Positions 44,281 through 53,361 of a DNA stretch of 64,000 bases are shown piece by piece (within the stretch, counting starts at the first letter, position 1; every line of letters begins with the position of its first letter). The stretch is from Allacma fusca. Taxonomy: Eukaryota > Arthropoda > Collembola > Symphypleona > Sminthuridae. Made by a program: the position numbers and the translations under genes. The DNA lies in contig OX359246.1 of the NCBI GenBank assembly GCA_947179485.1, forward strand, positions 75,481,508 through 75,545,507, given 5' to 3'. The notes beneath the pieces were generated by a model. It saw only the letters and a program-made list of their open reading frames with translations. It ran no database searches and had not been told where the DNA came from.

Positions 44281-44672
44281 CGCTGGTTGAATGGGCGGTG
44301 CTAACGTTTTCTTTTGGGGTACACTACCCGCCAACCGTCAGTCGGCCGTGAACGGGCGCCAAGAGCGTATTTCCTTCCGGGAACCGGGGGCTCCTCTCAA
44401 AACAAACGGTTGCAATATACCCGGTAATTGGGTCCAAAGTAGTAGTGAGCGTGCCAACTGGCTCTTGGACCCCATCAGAGGAGCAAGCCTAGTACTTTCA
44501 GTAGGAGGGTACTACCAATATCCCGTGTCCTACAGTGACTTGTTGGGTCGCTGAATGGCATGGCTCGCGCACACTGGCAAGATTGTGCGAGCTCGCTCCG
44601 GTGACTGGTGTGAAGCCATGTTCCCTGAACACTTGCAAGCCTGTATTACATCCTACCAAAATAAATAAATAA
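44281..44672 (+). mobile_element. GC-rich segment with AATAAATAAATAAA tail
   Basis: It is markedly GC-richer than its flanks and ends AAAATAAATAAATAAAACC, as a non-LTR element 3' end or SINE would. CCAACTGGCTCTTGGACCCC pairs in part with GGGTCCAAAGTAG upstream, so a structured RNA is possible. An 87-codon open frame covers part of it, without recognised features. No second copy is in the window. Confidence 0.4.
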
Positions 44673-44824
44673 AACCCCCTGAAAAAGGTTGGAAATCGAC
44701 ATGGTGAAAACCCCTCATTGCGAAAAAACCCTCATGTTGGCGCGGGTATTTTGGTCACACATGTATGACCGGAAATACCCATAAATCCCCTACATGTCCG
44801 TCCATATGTTCTTTTTTTTGTTGA

Positions 44825-45060
44825 AGGGTAGTGCAAACTGATTTAAGGGCACAACCTACAGCTCTTCGTCCAAGTTTACCCCTATATCTCAACCTTTATG
44901 TTGAGTGCAAACTGATCTAAGGACACATCGTCAACAAACAACACCTCAACCTACACACATCCTGCAACCTTCATGTTGACGTACATTGCAAACTGATACT
45001 ACCACAATACATCAACGAACGCCACCTCAACCTACGCCCATTCTTTGTTATTGTTGACGG
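44825..45060. repeat. GTGCAAACTGATCTAAGG tandem repeat, about 70-bp period
   Basis: AGTGCAAACTGATTTAAGG (about 44830), GTGCAAACTGATCTAAGG (about 44907) and TTGCAAACTGATACTACC (about 44988) are each followed by AACACCTCAACCTAC-like sequence. Three diverged units, just beyond the 3' limit of the minus-strand exon block. Confidence 0.55.
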
Positions 45061-46640
45061 ACAATCCGATTTGATTACTCACTCGCTTCCCAGGGCGAGC
45101 TCGTGACGTCGGTTCTCTCGACTCCAGTACTCGGTACTATTCCTGACAAGCTGGTAGTAGTGATCGTCGTCCATACCGACCTCGTAGACTGTTGAAAGTC
45201 CGGGTCGTCATTACTTAGGTCTTCGAGTGGAGTCTCGACGGATTTGTCAAGATATCTTGACAAAGCTGTCCTGGCTGTCATGGTCCGGGGAAGATGTACC
45301 GGCTTAAAATCCGAGTATGCACCATGTCGTCGGTTTAAATTCGTAGAGGGAGAAAATAAATTCTACATTCCGTATCCTAGGCGGGAATTGTTGCCACCCA
45401 AGGGGACATACTTGAACGCTCTGAGCTGGTTACGAATGTAAAATACCGGGATGACACCATCCTCGTTGTGGAATAATCCCGGGAATCCTAGTTTGTACTG
45501 CGCTGGACTGAGTCTTCGGAATCCCTTGAGGTTCTCAAGGAGGGCAAAATCCTGCTTAAAGGTGGCTGTAGTACGTAGGGCCTGGAGATTTTCAGCAGTT
45601 CCGGAAATGGTCTTCACGAGGCCTTGAGGGTTGAAAGGAACCACGGAAGGTACTTTTGCATCGCTCGCTTGAATTCCAAGCTCAATTCCGAGAGGTGACT
45701 AGGGTAAAAGGTGAAGTAAAGTTGCGGAGCGACCATGCGGTGAGCGAGAACGCCAATGTCTTAACCAGGCTCGGTTAGGTCTTGGATTAGCTCGGGAATA
45801 TGAGCATCAGGATGGGAGGGCTGATCCTTACAAGTTGGGACCCAGGTGGTGTGCTTTTCACGACGGAGTCCCCAGTGTTTGCTGGTTCAGATTCACGTCC
45901 TTGAAGAGAGGCTTTGGGAAGCCGACTTGCCAATTCTGCCATTCTTCTCAAGACATCGTGGCCCAAGCCAGCCGGATCGGAAGTGTCCAAGCCTTCATCT
46001 CCAGGCACGTCTTATTGTGGTCTCTTCTTAGGTAGCGGTCGGTAAATAAGAGTGTCTCCTTCCATGGCCTCAAACCAATCGGGATTTTGACAATTCTGAG
46101 GGTTCTTAGTCGCCTACTCCTCCTCCTTATTCTCTTTGTCATCGTCCTCATCCGTGGCTCCTGCTTGTTTGGCCTGATGTTGCGAAAACACTGAAGGACT
46201 TGCTACCTCATCATCTTCAGCAAGGAGGACATTCCGGGCTACAAAGTTCATGGCTAAAGCTGCCAGATGCCTACTTTTCTTTAGTAGACTAGCTACTTTT
46301 TGGGAAGGCAGTTTACTAAAAAATCATGAGATCTACTAAGTCTACTATTTGATTGAAAAAGGTTCTAAACTCTCCTTTTTTACATTTCTCTAAAATAATT
46401 GTAAAATTATTCTGTGCTACGAAATGTGATCACGATCAAGCGACACTTATCCGACATTTTAGAACTTGGTGCCTGTAAATTGTCGAAATATTAACGTCTT
46501 TCCATGTAAAAGTAGGTCTATCATTTGAACTCAAATCCTGCCTATTGTTTCATTTCTGCAGCATACTGCAATAGTACAAGTCCTCCGTGTGCTATTATTT
46601 GACCTGATAAAATTAAAATGGGAGGATTGTACTTTCAACG

Positions 46641-46826
46641 ATGGCTTACAAAAAAGCATCTAAAAGTAATTACTTTAGCATCCCAGAATCTGCTTGCGAG
46701 AATATGACAGTCCAAGTTGAGTACTTAATTTCGCTTCCAGGTAAAATTCTTTCTACATTTGTTTTTTATAAAATCGTCTTGCTAGAAATATTTTTCTCAA
46801 CACAAACAGGGTTCTGCTTCCTTTAA
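46641..46826 (+). pseudogene. hAT-E first open frame (61 codons), copy 2
   Basis: Identical in sequence to the frame at 23332-23517. It begins about 20 bases after GGGAGGATTGTAC. No recognised domain; perhaps the truncated N-terminus of the ancestral transposase. Confidence 0.45.
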
Positions 46827-46831
46827 GCAAC

Positions 46832-47128
46832 CAATGCTGTCACTGCGAGCGCGTATTCGCATTTATCAATAAATGGTGGACGCAGGTGAAATCTAAAATG
46901 TCCAGGGAACTTTTACAAGCAATGACAGCGGCAAAAGTTATTCTAGAATGCATTTGTGTACCATTTTATGATATGCCATTTCGTTACACAAATTTGTTGA
47001 AACAAATTCAACTCCTCGGACAAGTATTAGTCACTAATATTAACATAAAGCAGAAGTACTTGCCAATAAGCAATATACCGTTGTGTTATTATAGTTATTT
47101 TCAGAGAATGGCTGTTAAATCGCTTTAA
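46832..47128 (+). pseudogene. hAT transposase C-terminal dimerisation domain remnant (hAT-E copy 2)
   Basis: The reading CCHCERVFAFINKWWTQV, then KSKMSRELLQAMTAAKVIL, matches the C-terminal dimerisation region of hAT transposases (usually ERVFS...K....R..MS.E.L.A). The frame runs on to the stop at 47128. The catalytic DDE part and BED finger are absent. This supports assigning the element to hAT, independently of its 8-bp duplication. Confidence 0.75.
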
Positions 47129-47319
47129 GAAAATGCTAACGGTAGAATAGATAAATTGGTTTTATACAACGGAATAAATTTTGACATAAAATTAAAAAGC
47201 CTACTATATTGCTTATTTGAATCCGGCAGCTTTATTCATGGCGGGACATGTCACAAAGATTTGTGAATCTGTTGAATCCAGGGCCTGGCGATAGCAGCGT
47301 CGCCACATTTAGGGCTGTC

Positions 47320-47945
47320 GAAAGTATTTGAGCTGGTCAAGGTTTTTAGCAAAGCCAGGATGGATCCCTTAGGGTAAAGTTTACCATGTTAAAACTGCCT
47401 TGAAGGCATCCGCAGGATAATCAGGTTTCGGTGAATCCGAGATGTGTGGCCTTGGTAAATCGGTCTAAAATAGTTTCATTCGCCTTGTCGTCGGGTTGTT
47501 CCAGGATGAACATCCTTTTCCTCTCCCTGGCCTGCCTTCTACAGCTAGTGTTAAGTGCTTGCTCGGCTGACTTGCGTGTGGGATCGGCACGAGATCTTCG
47601 CTTACTTGCCGAGACTTGCTCACGTCGTCACTGAACTTGAAATGTCTCAAGGTCACTTGAGGTTTCATCCGGTTGCTGCATCTTCCTCGGAACCCGTCGG
47701 CCAGAGACTGGCGTGAAAAAAAAATGCCTGGGGATTTTCATGAAGGTGATGAGGAGTTGGACGACGAGGAGCAGCCATCCAGGGGGCCTTGATGGGTTTG
47801 GTAAAGAGGCTTGTGAAAGCTCTACCTGACTCGACTTGTGATGACGCCCTGTTAAATACGACCTTCCGTGGGACTGGTGATGGCCTATGGGACGTCTAGG
47901 ATGTGGATGGAGCTGTTTTTTGCGATCTTGAAGCCTCCGGTTCAT
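47320..47945 (-). pseudogene. Decayed exon-like sequence, unrecognised
   Basis: Overlapping minus-strand frames cover this stretch (47465-47668, VTLRHFKFSDDVSKSRQVSE; 47628-47945, Arg/His/Pro-rich). They change frame near 47650, which fits one coding sequence with a shift. It lies between the exon at 47998-48069 and the block ending at 47311. No domain is recognised. Confidence 0.3.
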
Positions 47946-47997
47946 GCTGTGATGACATTCCTGTGCCTCTTGTTCGGGACAACCCGATGTGACTTAC

Positions 47998-48069
47998 AGC
48001 AGATTGAGTAGGTGGAGGTGGCGTTGATGTCGCAGAATGGAGAAGAGCAGTGGAATTTGAAGCTTTTTA
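47998..48069 (-). CDS. Predicted 72-nt internal exon
   Basis: It is bounded on the minus strand by an acceptor (TATATTTTTTACAG) and a strong donor (CTGCT|GTAAGT). It is open in the phase left by the upstream exon (48200-48362) and encodes a short Cys/Ser-containing segment (SFKFHCSSPFCDINATSTYS). The intron between the two exons is about 130 bases. Not recognised. Confidence 0.45.
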
Positions 48070-48199
48070 CTGTAAAAAATATAAGAGAAAAATTCTGAGC
48101 TTTGATGTATAACTACGTAGCCATGACAAGTTTATACCCCAACCTCATATATGTATACACATGTACCTAAAACCCGAATCTTTAAAAATCCATACTCAC

Positions 48200-48362
48200 C
48201 AGAATCGTGTCCTCCGGCAAGAATGACTTTTTCCTCAACTTGGTCAACGGTTTCACGGGATTGGGGATGTGGCTCCTGATGGGCCCTATTGATGGTTTGT
48301 TGTCCAGGTGGACCAGCCTTCTTCCTGGATTTCCTAGACAAGCCAGACCTCATGATGATGAC
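48200..48362 (-). CDS. Predicted 163-nt exon, possibly with start codon
   Basis: The acceptor TTTATTTTTGCAG lies at 48363-48375 and the donor CTG|GTGAGT at 48199. The open reading contains ATG early (MRSGLSRKSRKKAGPPGQQ, basic) and continues with a Gln/Glu-rich part (TVDQVEEKVILAGGHDSG). The basic start resembles a nuclear or nucleic-acid-binding N-terminus; no domain is recognised. Together with the neighbouring exon it argues that this block was a spliced gene. Confidence 0.5.
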
Positions 48363-48769
48363 CTGCAAAAATAAATCCAATTTGAATTTACTTCATTGCA
48401 CAATTATTTGAAATTACGCAGGTACTGCGACAAATTTAAAAAATATTTTCTGTTGTGATGTGCACATATGTATGTATATATGGGTATATTGAGATGTACA
48501 GGAACCTCACGATTTGAAATGGGCAGAGTAATTGCCTGAAAATAGATGGCTTCAAAGGTAATAAGGGCAGATTAATAGATTAAATATTTGTTTTTGGTAG
48601 GAAGTATTAACTGAATGATTCAAAATGCAATAGAGTCCCGGTTTATTTACCCCTGCCCGGGAAGAAAATCTCAACCTGGAATGGGTTTAAAAGTTCCTGT
48701 TTTGATGGGCAACTCCTCCTTCCAGGTTCTCGTCGGTGGTCATGACGAGCCACAATAGTGGACTTGATC

Positions 48770-49065
48770 TAAACTCTATTCGGTGGTGACGTGCTCATCC
48801 ATGAAAGCAAAGTACGCGTCCCACTCGACATTGACCATACCCTCTTGAGCCAGGTACTTGGGAGCTCTCAAATCCGGAGGGCACCGTGGGCGTGCATGAG
48901 TCCACGCCTTCTAGTAAACTCGGTCCGATCATAGCGACATGTGATGGGTCCGAAAGGCCAATTGCATTTGTCCATGATGCTTAGGAAGGTTCTTACGCGC
49001 CATTGGAAGAACCGGCAAACCAGGCTCGGGTCCCGTTCCCATAGTTGTTGGCGGAACTCAAAAAT
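48770..49065 (-). pseudogene. Helitron-type Rep (HUH endonuclease) fragment
   Basis: The minus strand reads LWERDPSLVCRFFQWRVRTF, then WPFGPIT, then DRTEFTRRRGLMHAHGALR, which follows the Helitron Rep plan: DP..V..FF..R...FL, then the R.EFQ.RG..H.H metal-binding HUH motif (His-Ala-His here, about 48880-48912). After a frameshift it goes on as PDLRAPKYLAQEGMVNVEW and FAFMDEHVTTE. The catalytic Tyr region and the Pif1 helicase were not found nearby. Rep proteins nick and rejoin single strands during rolling-circle transposition. This fragment is broken. A related HUH protein from another element class is possible. Confidence 0.55.
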
Positions 49066-49388
49066 GAGTCCAAAAAATTAACATTTGACACATGTTCTCA
49101 CAAAATGGTACGTTATAAAACGGCACAAAGTCACAAAATGGTACAAGTTGTTACAAAACGGCACAAGTTTTTGAAAAAAGTTGCCATACCTCTGTTGTAT
49201 ACTGTTCCACCAAAGATAAGGAAGGCTGGTATCCATAGCGTAATTGGACAATATTCTGAATAAGCAGAGGCCAATTTGAACTGTTGTTTGTCAAGGTGAG
49301 GAAGAAAGTTGGATCCCCCTTAAAACTTATGACGGAATTGAGTCGGCGAGTCTCCCGGCTCCAATAGGAAGGACCGTTGCGTACGACG

Positions 49389-49622
49389 TCATATGCATGT
49401 CATGATCTCCAAGTCCATCTCCTCGTGAGGATCATGTTCTCCTTCATCTTCGCCACTAGAGCTGAAAAGATTGCTACGTCCTCCTGCTGAAGATGATGAT
49501 GATGAAGACGGAGTAATTGAAGTGGAGTCTTTGAAGGTTGTCACCTTGGTCCAGGGATGAATGTACCGGTTAATGGCTCGTACATGCTTGAGGTTCTCGG
49601 CCTGCATTGACTCGTAGATTAC
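49389..49622 (-). CDS. Predicted exon, Ser-rich and acidic
   Basis: The acceptor TTATATTTTCAG is at 49623-49634. The reading is open to a stop at 49389: VIYESMQAENLKHVRAINRY, then a Ser run encoded by a TCATCATC-type simple repeat, then GEDEGEHDPHEEMDLEI. It joins the upstream exon (donor at 49738) in phase 0. No domain is recognised. It lies upstream of the Rep fragment on the same strand. Confidence 0.45.
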   Translation of the reverse strand, partial: VIYESMQAENLKHVRAINRYIHPWTKVTTFKDSTSITPSSSSSSSAGGRSNLFSSSGEDEGEHDPHEEMDLEIMTCI

Positions 49623-49738
49623 CTGAAAATATAAAAAATCACATGTCTATGTATACACATACATACAGTCTTGCTTCCATTGATGAGACTTGGTAATTCA
49701 AAAATGGAATGTGTTATAATAATAATGAGACTACTTAC

Positions 49739-50068
49739 AGGAAATGTACTCGTAAATGTGACACAGTACATTGTGTGTCCGTCATCAGCCTTCAGCTAAA
49801 CCATCCTAAAGGGTAGCATTGGAGCACAAAAACGATGTTTCACAGCACCTATGTCCATGTGAAGTCGGCTGAGCTTGATTTCTGATTGTAGCAAATCCTC
49901 ACGATGCTGAGTTTTAGGTGGAACAGGAACTCCCTGAAGTGTACAGCTGTAGGTTGCTGACCTACGGTTTGGGATGGATGAAGTCCCTATAGATTCTTCT
50001 CCCAGTAGCTTAGCATTGATGTTCGAGAAGTATTGAGGATTGCAAATGCTTCCTGGGTTGCCACCGCT
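49739..50068 (-). pseudogene. Predicted exon, one in-frame stop
   Basis: The minus-strand reading is open from about 50068 (SGGNPGSICNPQYFSNINAK, then QGVPVPPKTQHREDLLQSEI and LSRLHMDIGAVKHRFCAP), with a single TAG near 49802. It ends at a strong donor (TTTCCT|GTAAGTAG). No acceptor or start was found upstream. Joined to the next exon in phase. Not recognised. Confidence 0.4.
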
Positions 50069-50134
50069 ACGACATTAATAATCGTCAACAATAATTTTAA
50101 GTACATATTTATAACTTGAATTATTATATTTCAG

Positions 50135-50517
50135 TATCCGGTTGGATTTGATCCCGCGCATGGCATGTTTTTTGTTAAATGCGCCACTCACCAGCAAGAC
50201 AAAGAGTTTGAAAAACTCGGACACGATCTGGTGTTTAACGCCGTGAAAGCTGTTTTTGGCCAACATCCTCCATTACCAGATACAGAATCACCGTGAAGGT
50301 CTTCTTCCCAAATCTGCACGCGGCCCAGGAAGCATACAACATGATTCCTGTGAAGACTATTTGCATTCCCTCCACCGATGTTCTTTTAAATGTAAGTTTA
50401 ATTTTTTCAGCGTTTCTAACAAGCGTATTTGTGTAACACAACTTACTTCAACATTTTATCATGTTTCAGATTGAAGCGCCATCTCCCCAAAATTACCTCT
50501 TTATCTTCATTGTTTGA
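50135..50517 (+). pseudogene. Two-exon gene remnant, terminal exons
   Basis: Exon 50135-50391 has an acceptor (TTATTATATTTCAG) and a donor (TTAAAT|GTAAGT). The last exon is 50470-50517 (acceptor TTATCATGTTTCAG, ending in TGA), with a 78-base intron. The first part reads YPVGFDPAHGMFFVKC and HDLVFNAVKAVFGQ. A one-base shift near 50290 leads to ITVKVFFPNLHAAQEAYNMI and STDVLLN. The second exon continues in the same phase (IEAPSPQNYLFIFIV). No family is recognised. It starts only about 65 bases from the opposite-strand exon at 50068 (head to head), so it may be a captured host gene fragment or part of an element. Confidence 0.45.
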
Positions 50518-50519
50518 AT

Positions 50520-51295
50520 AATTTCGGTGAACCCTGTACACTAAAACCCCAGAGCAAGTTACTGCACCTAAAATTCGGTAGTAACCCACTGCTACCAAAA
50601 TTTCGGGAGTAACCTTTTGCAGGAAAAAAATTAATGTATATTATACTACTCACAACTTATAACTAACAACCATAACTAGACAATTCTTTATTAAGCCCTT
50701 AAGTCTAAAGACCTTTACAAAATCTACAAGTGATATTTATTTCTATCTCAGCGTTCTATTATTCCCTAACTATAAATTACTACCTGTAGATGGATAAAAT
50801 CTCCATTCTACCAGGAGTTGCTAATTCCTTAGGTCTCTTTACTAGACTAATGCCAAGTTGTTTTTGTCTTAACTACTAACTTAAATCTTCAATACAAAAG
50901 TACAAATACATGATTCTATAAGAAATATAAGAAAGTTACAAGTAGGTGAGAGAACTTTCTCACACTACAGGTCCTGAAATATCTAAAGCCGGAATTTGGA
51001 CCTTGTATCCGCGCCCTTTCCCGCTAGAACAGCCTATTGGGACGGAGTTGACCGGGCTTGGTATCTATGTTCATGGATTCAATTGCTTATTTCTCTTTAC
51101 GTTTGGGCATTATAAACTTTAACAATTTTAAAACTTTAAAACTTAAAAAAACTTTCGTTCATCTTTAAAGTACTTTCGTTCTGTAGTTAAATTCGCTAAT
51201 AAAAACCGCATCGAAGATTGACACAGTGGATCGTTGTCCCTTACGAGCCAACGACACGTGGGCCCTGAGGTGTTCTATACCAGCGAGTTGACCGC
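50520..51295. other. Unassigned DNA
   Basis: CCTAAAATTCGGTAGTAACC and CCAAAATTTCGGGAGTAACC near 50570-50620 are a short direct repeat. The rest is AT-rich without a supported gene. The right end is the 3' flank or UTR of the R2-like element. Confidence 0.4.
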
Positions 51296-51299
51296 TGAA

Positions 51300-52975
51300 A
51301 TGTCTTTAAAGTTCTGTTAGAGCCCTCGATTGCTCATACAGCTAAGGCTTGGATCATACCTCTAGTGATCTCTAGTCGCTGGAGGTCTATGAGTGCGGTT
51401 TTAGCCGCAACTCCACGGTAGGTGAACGTCAGGGCCGCGACGACCACCTCCTCCATTTCGTAATTTCGCCTAACCCAGTCTTTTATGGGGTCGGTGTCAT
51501 ATTTTGACTTTCGTATCGTTAAAATGTTCCACTGTGTCGTAGAACCCAACAATTTGTACATCAAGAATTGTACATTTGTTGGGCCTACCGGTATCCCTCT
51601 TTTCAATGACAACAAGTCAGGACGGAAATTGCCGTCGTTACCCAAATTAATGCGGGGCTCCCATACCACCGTATGTCACTTCTGTTCCAGAAAACCTGTA
51701 ATACATCGTGCAACTCGATTGTGTCGCGCCAGTCGTTCCTGATGTGTGCGCACACAATGTTGCATAACATGGGCGTTTGTCTCTTCGAGGCCAAAGCATG
51801 CCCTACACAGGTTGCTTCTACTCATACCACGGCCTGTTCTTGACCGGGTAGGAAGCGCACCAATTCGCAGTTCGATGGCTTCCACGAAGTTCTCTCCCGA
51901 CAATAACTTCGTACCATTTGACACCCACTCGTGTACCCATGAAACGTTTTTACCGTTTCGCAGAGAGTATCCGTCGAACCGAATCCGACGTTGGTTGTCT
52001 ATGTCACACGCTGCAGCCACTGTGATGGGAGAGTTCGGTTCCATTAATTCACTTAACCGAGACTTAATCATCCCTGAAATGGAAGAACGGAAACTCATGA
52101 GTCCAATTCCACCAGACGAAACTGGCGCGTGGTAGAAAGCCAAGGGGGTTGAAACAGGGAGACGCAAAGACCCAAACGCCTTCTTAATGTCCAGCGCCGT
52201 GAGATACGCTGTTCTTTTTATTCTATGACAGCTTCTAATAACAGCATTTACTACCATCACATTCTCGGCACAACCATCCACTGGTAAAAACTCTCTCTAA
52301 TTGGTGTCAAATATATCCTGCCTCGACAAACGGCTGGCCAGAACTTTATGGAATAGCCTGACGATTATCGGGGAGAGCGAAATGGGCCTAAAGTCGCTGG
52401 TTGACACAGGTTTGTCGACTTTAGGTATCAATACAGTTTTGCTTACTTTGAGACTATCAGGCAACTTGCCGGCCAAAATAAATAAATTAAAAATGACAGC
52501 GAGCATGTCATGTGGTATTGCCTTGATCTGACGGGTTGTTACCTTATCTGGTCCTGGAGCTTTATCCATTTGCCAGTTCTTTATTCGAAATCCCACCTCC
52601 TTGGCAGTGACGGCCGACCAGAAGGTGAAACTGTACTTAGGGCCCGTGGGCTGCATATTGTCCAGCTCCCCGACACCATCTGGGACACTACCGAACGACT
52701 TGGCCCACCACTCTGCCACGCCTGTCAGCCCTGACGGTTGGGCTTCAAATGACATTGGTTCATTAGAGCAAATTATCTTGGCTAATCTGGATCGACTCTT
52801 TTCGTACATTTTACGATGAAGCGCATAAGCTTTCTTCCGTCTCTGTTTAAGATTAAAGACACGTACCTCAGAGTTGACCTCGCCAACTGAGTCGGCGGGG
52901 CCTCCTGTACCGGATGGGTGTTGTATGACTTTTAGCGACCTTCCATAACGCTTTCGTCGACGACCCTTCGGCAAG
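51300..52975 (-). pseudogene. R2-like LINE with internal deletion in the RT
   Basis: N-terminal part (52974-52297): basic RRRKRYGR, then KAPGPDKVTTRQIKAIP and DFRPISLSPIIVRLFHKVLA (RT fingers). Next frame (52281-51676): AYLTALDIKKAF (first catalytic Asp block), immediately followed by LPVSTPLAFYHAPVSSGGIG, which in R2 proteins lies well after the YADD motif. The palm, including the YADD pair, is therefore deleted. Then comes the CCHC knuckle (CRACFGLEETNAHVMQHC) with THQERLARHN, and, in the last frame (51669-51334), the restriction-like endonuclease region (NFRPDLLSLKRG with the conserved PD). Stops separate the frames. R2 relatives nick a specific target with this endonuclease; no 28S rDNA is visible next to it. 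Confidence 0.82.
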
Positions 52976-52984
52976 GTTCCCCTA

Positions 52985-53225
52985 CGGAAGGGCCACTGGA
53001 TGCTACGGTACCGCGTTTATAGCGGCGGGCTCCAGGCTCCTGAGTGGCTAGACTACATGGGCGAACGGGTCGTGCTCTATCATTCTTTTCTCAAGTTCCG
53101 CCCAGAGATGTTCAAGTGGGTTAAGGTATGGTGACTGGGCTCAATCCGACTCGATTTAACTCGACTGTCCTTGAACTATTGCTACACAACGATGGCGGTA
53201 TGTTTCGGGTCAGTATCCTGAAATT
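52985..53225 (-). pseudogene. Tc1-like transposase fragment (third catalytic region)
   Basis: The minus strand reads QDTDPKHTAIVV (the DNDPKH block holding the second catalytic Asp), then after a shift SPYLNPLEHLWAELEKRM (the SPDLNPIE block; the acidic catalytic residue is the Asp-to-Tyr or Glu position). The N-terminal DNA-binding domain and terminal repeats are absent. It abuts the R2-like element and is unrelated in position to the Tc1 element at 5875-8095. Confidence 0.75.
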
Positions 53226-53361
53226 AAAATAAAAAGAATTAGCGAGAAAATTTAAACATATTGTTTACATTTTCTCATCCCTTACCTTCCCCATATACTT
53301 AACCTACTTAACAGCTAAAAATAAAACAAATGCTAAATGAATAAAAGAGAACCTTACCGTA
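53226..53361. other. Short AT-rich spacer
   Basis: Nothing recognised between the Tc1 fragment and the Gypsy LTR. Confidence 0.5.

Larger units (their letters stand above)
46255..47234 (+). mobile_element. hAT-E copy 2 (980 bp)
   Basis: Its ends are TAAAGCTGCCAGATGCC and, reverse-complemented, TAAAGCTGCCGGATTC. Perfect 8-bp duplications TTCATGGC flank it (46247-46254 and 47235-47242). This is the uninterrupted version of the element at 20082-23900 and serves as its empty-site reference. It holds a 61-codon frame (46641-46826) and a hAT dimerisation-domain remnant (46832-47128). The central part of a transposase is missing. Confidence 0.93.
45075..47311 (-). pseudogene. Unrecognised coding block, split by hAT-E copy 2
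   Basis: Minus-strand reading: LDSTDSQIFVTCPAMN (47300-47243) joins FVARNVLLAEDDEVASPSVF (46246 on) in frame when the transposon and one TTCATGGC copy are ignored. Then come an acidic stretch (DEDDDKENKEEE), WFEAMEGDTLIYRPLPKK, and a Ser/Pro-rich part. After further frame breaks it reads LVKTISGTAENLQALRTT, GFRRLSPAQYKLGFPGLF and YIRNQLRAFKYVPLGGNN, and finally an ALSRYLDKSVETPLEDLS segment to the stop at 45075. Two in-frame stops and at least two shifts were seen. No family is recognised. It lies downstream of spliced exons on the same strand and of a Helitron-type Rep fragment, so it may be the rest of the same gene or captured sequence. Confidence 0.4.

Noticed and set aside
44291-44554. 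87-codon plus-strand frame
   Set aside because: It lies in a GC-rich retro-tailed segment where long chance frames are expected; no motif.
14014-44672. tRNA or 5S genes within the SINE-like units
   Set aside because: No cloverleaf with conserved anticodon and T arms, nor 5S internal control boxes, could be identified by eye.
51300-53225. The R2-like RT and the adjacent Tc1 fragment as one element
   Set aside because: They use unrelated enzymes (RLE-type RT versus DDE transposase) and are separated by frame breaks; adjacency reflects separate insertions.
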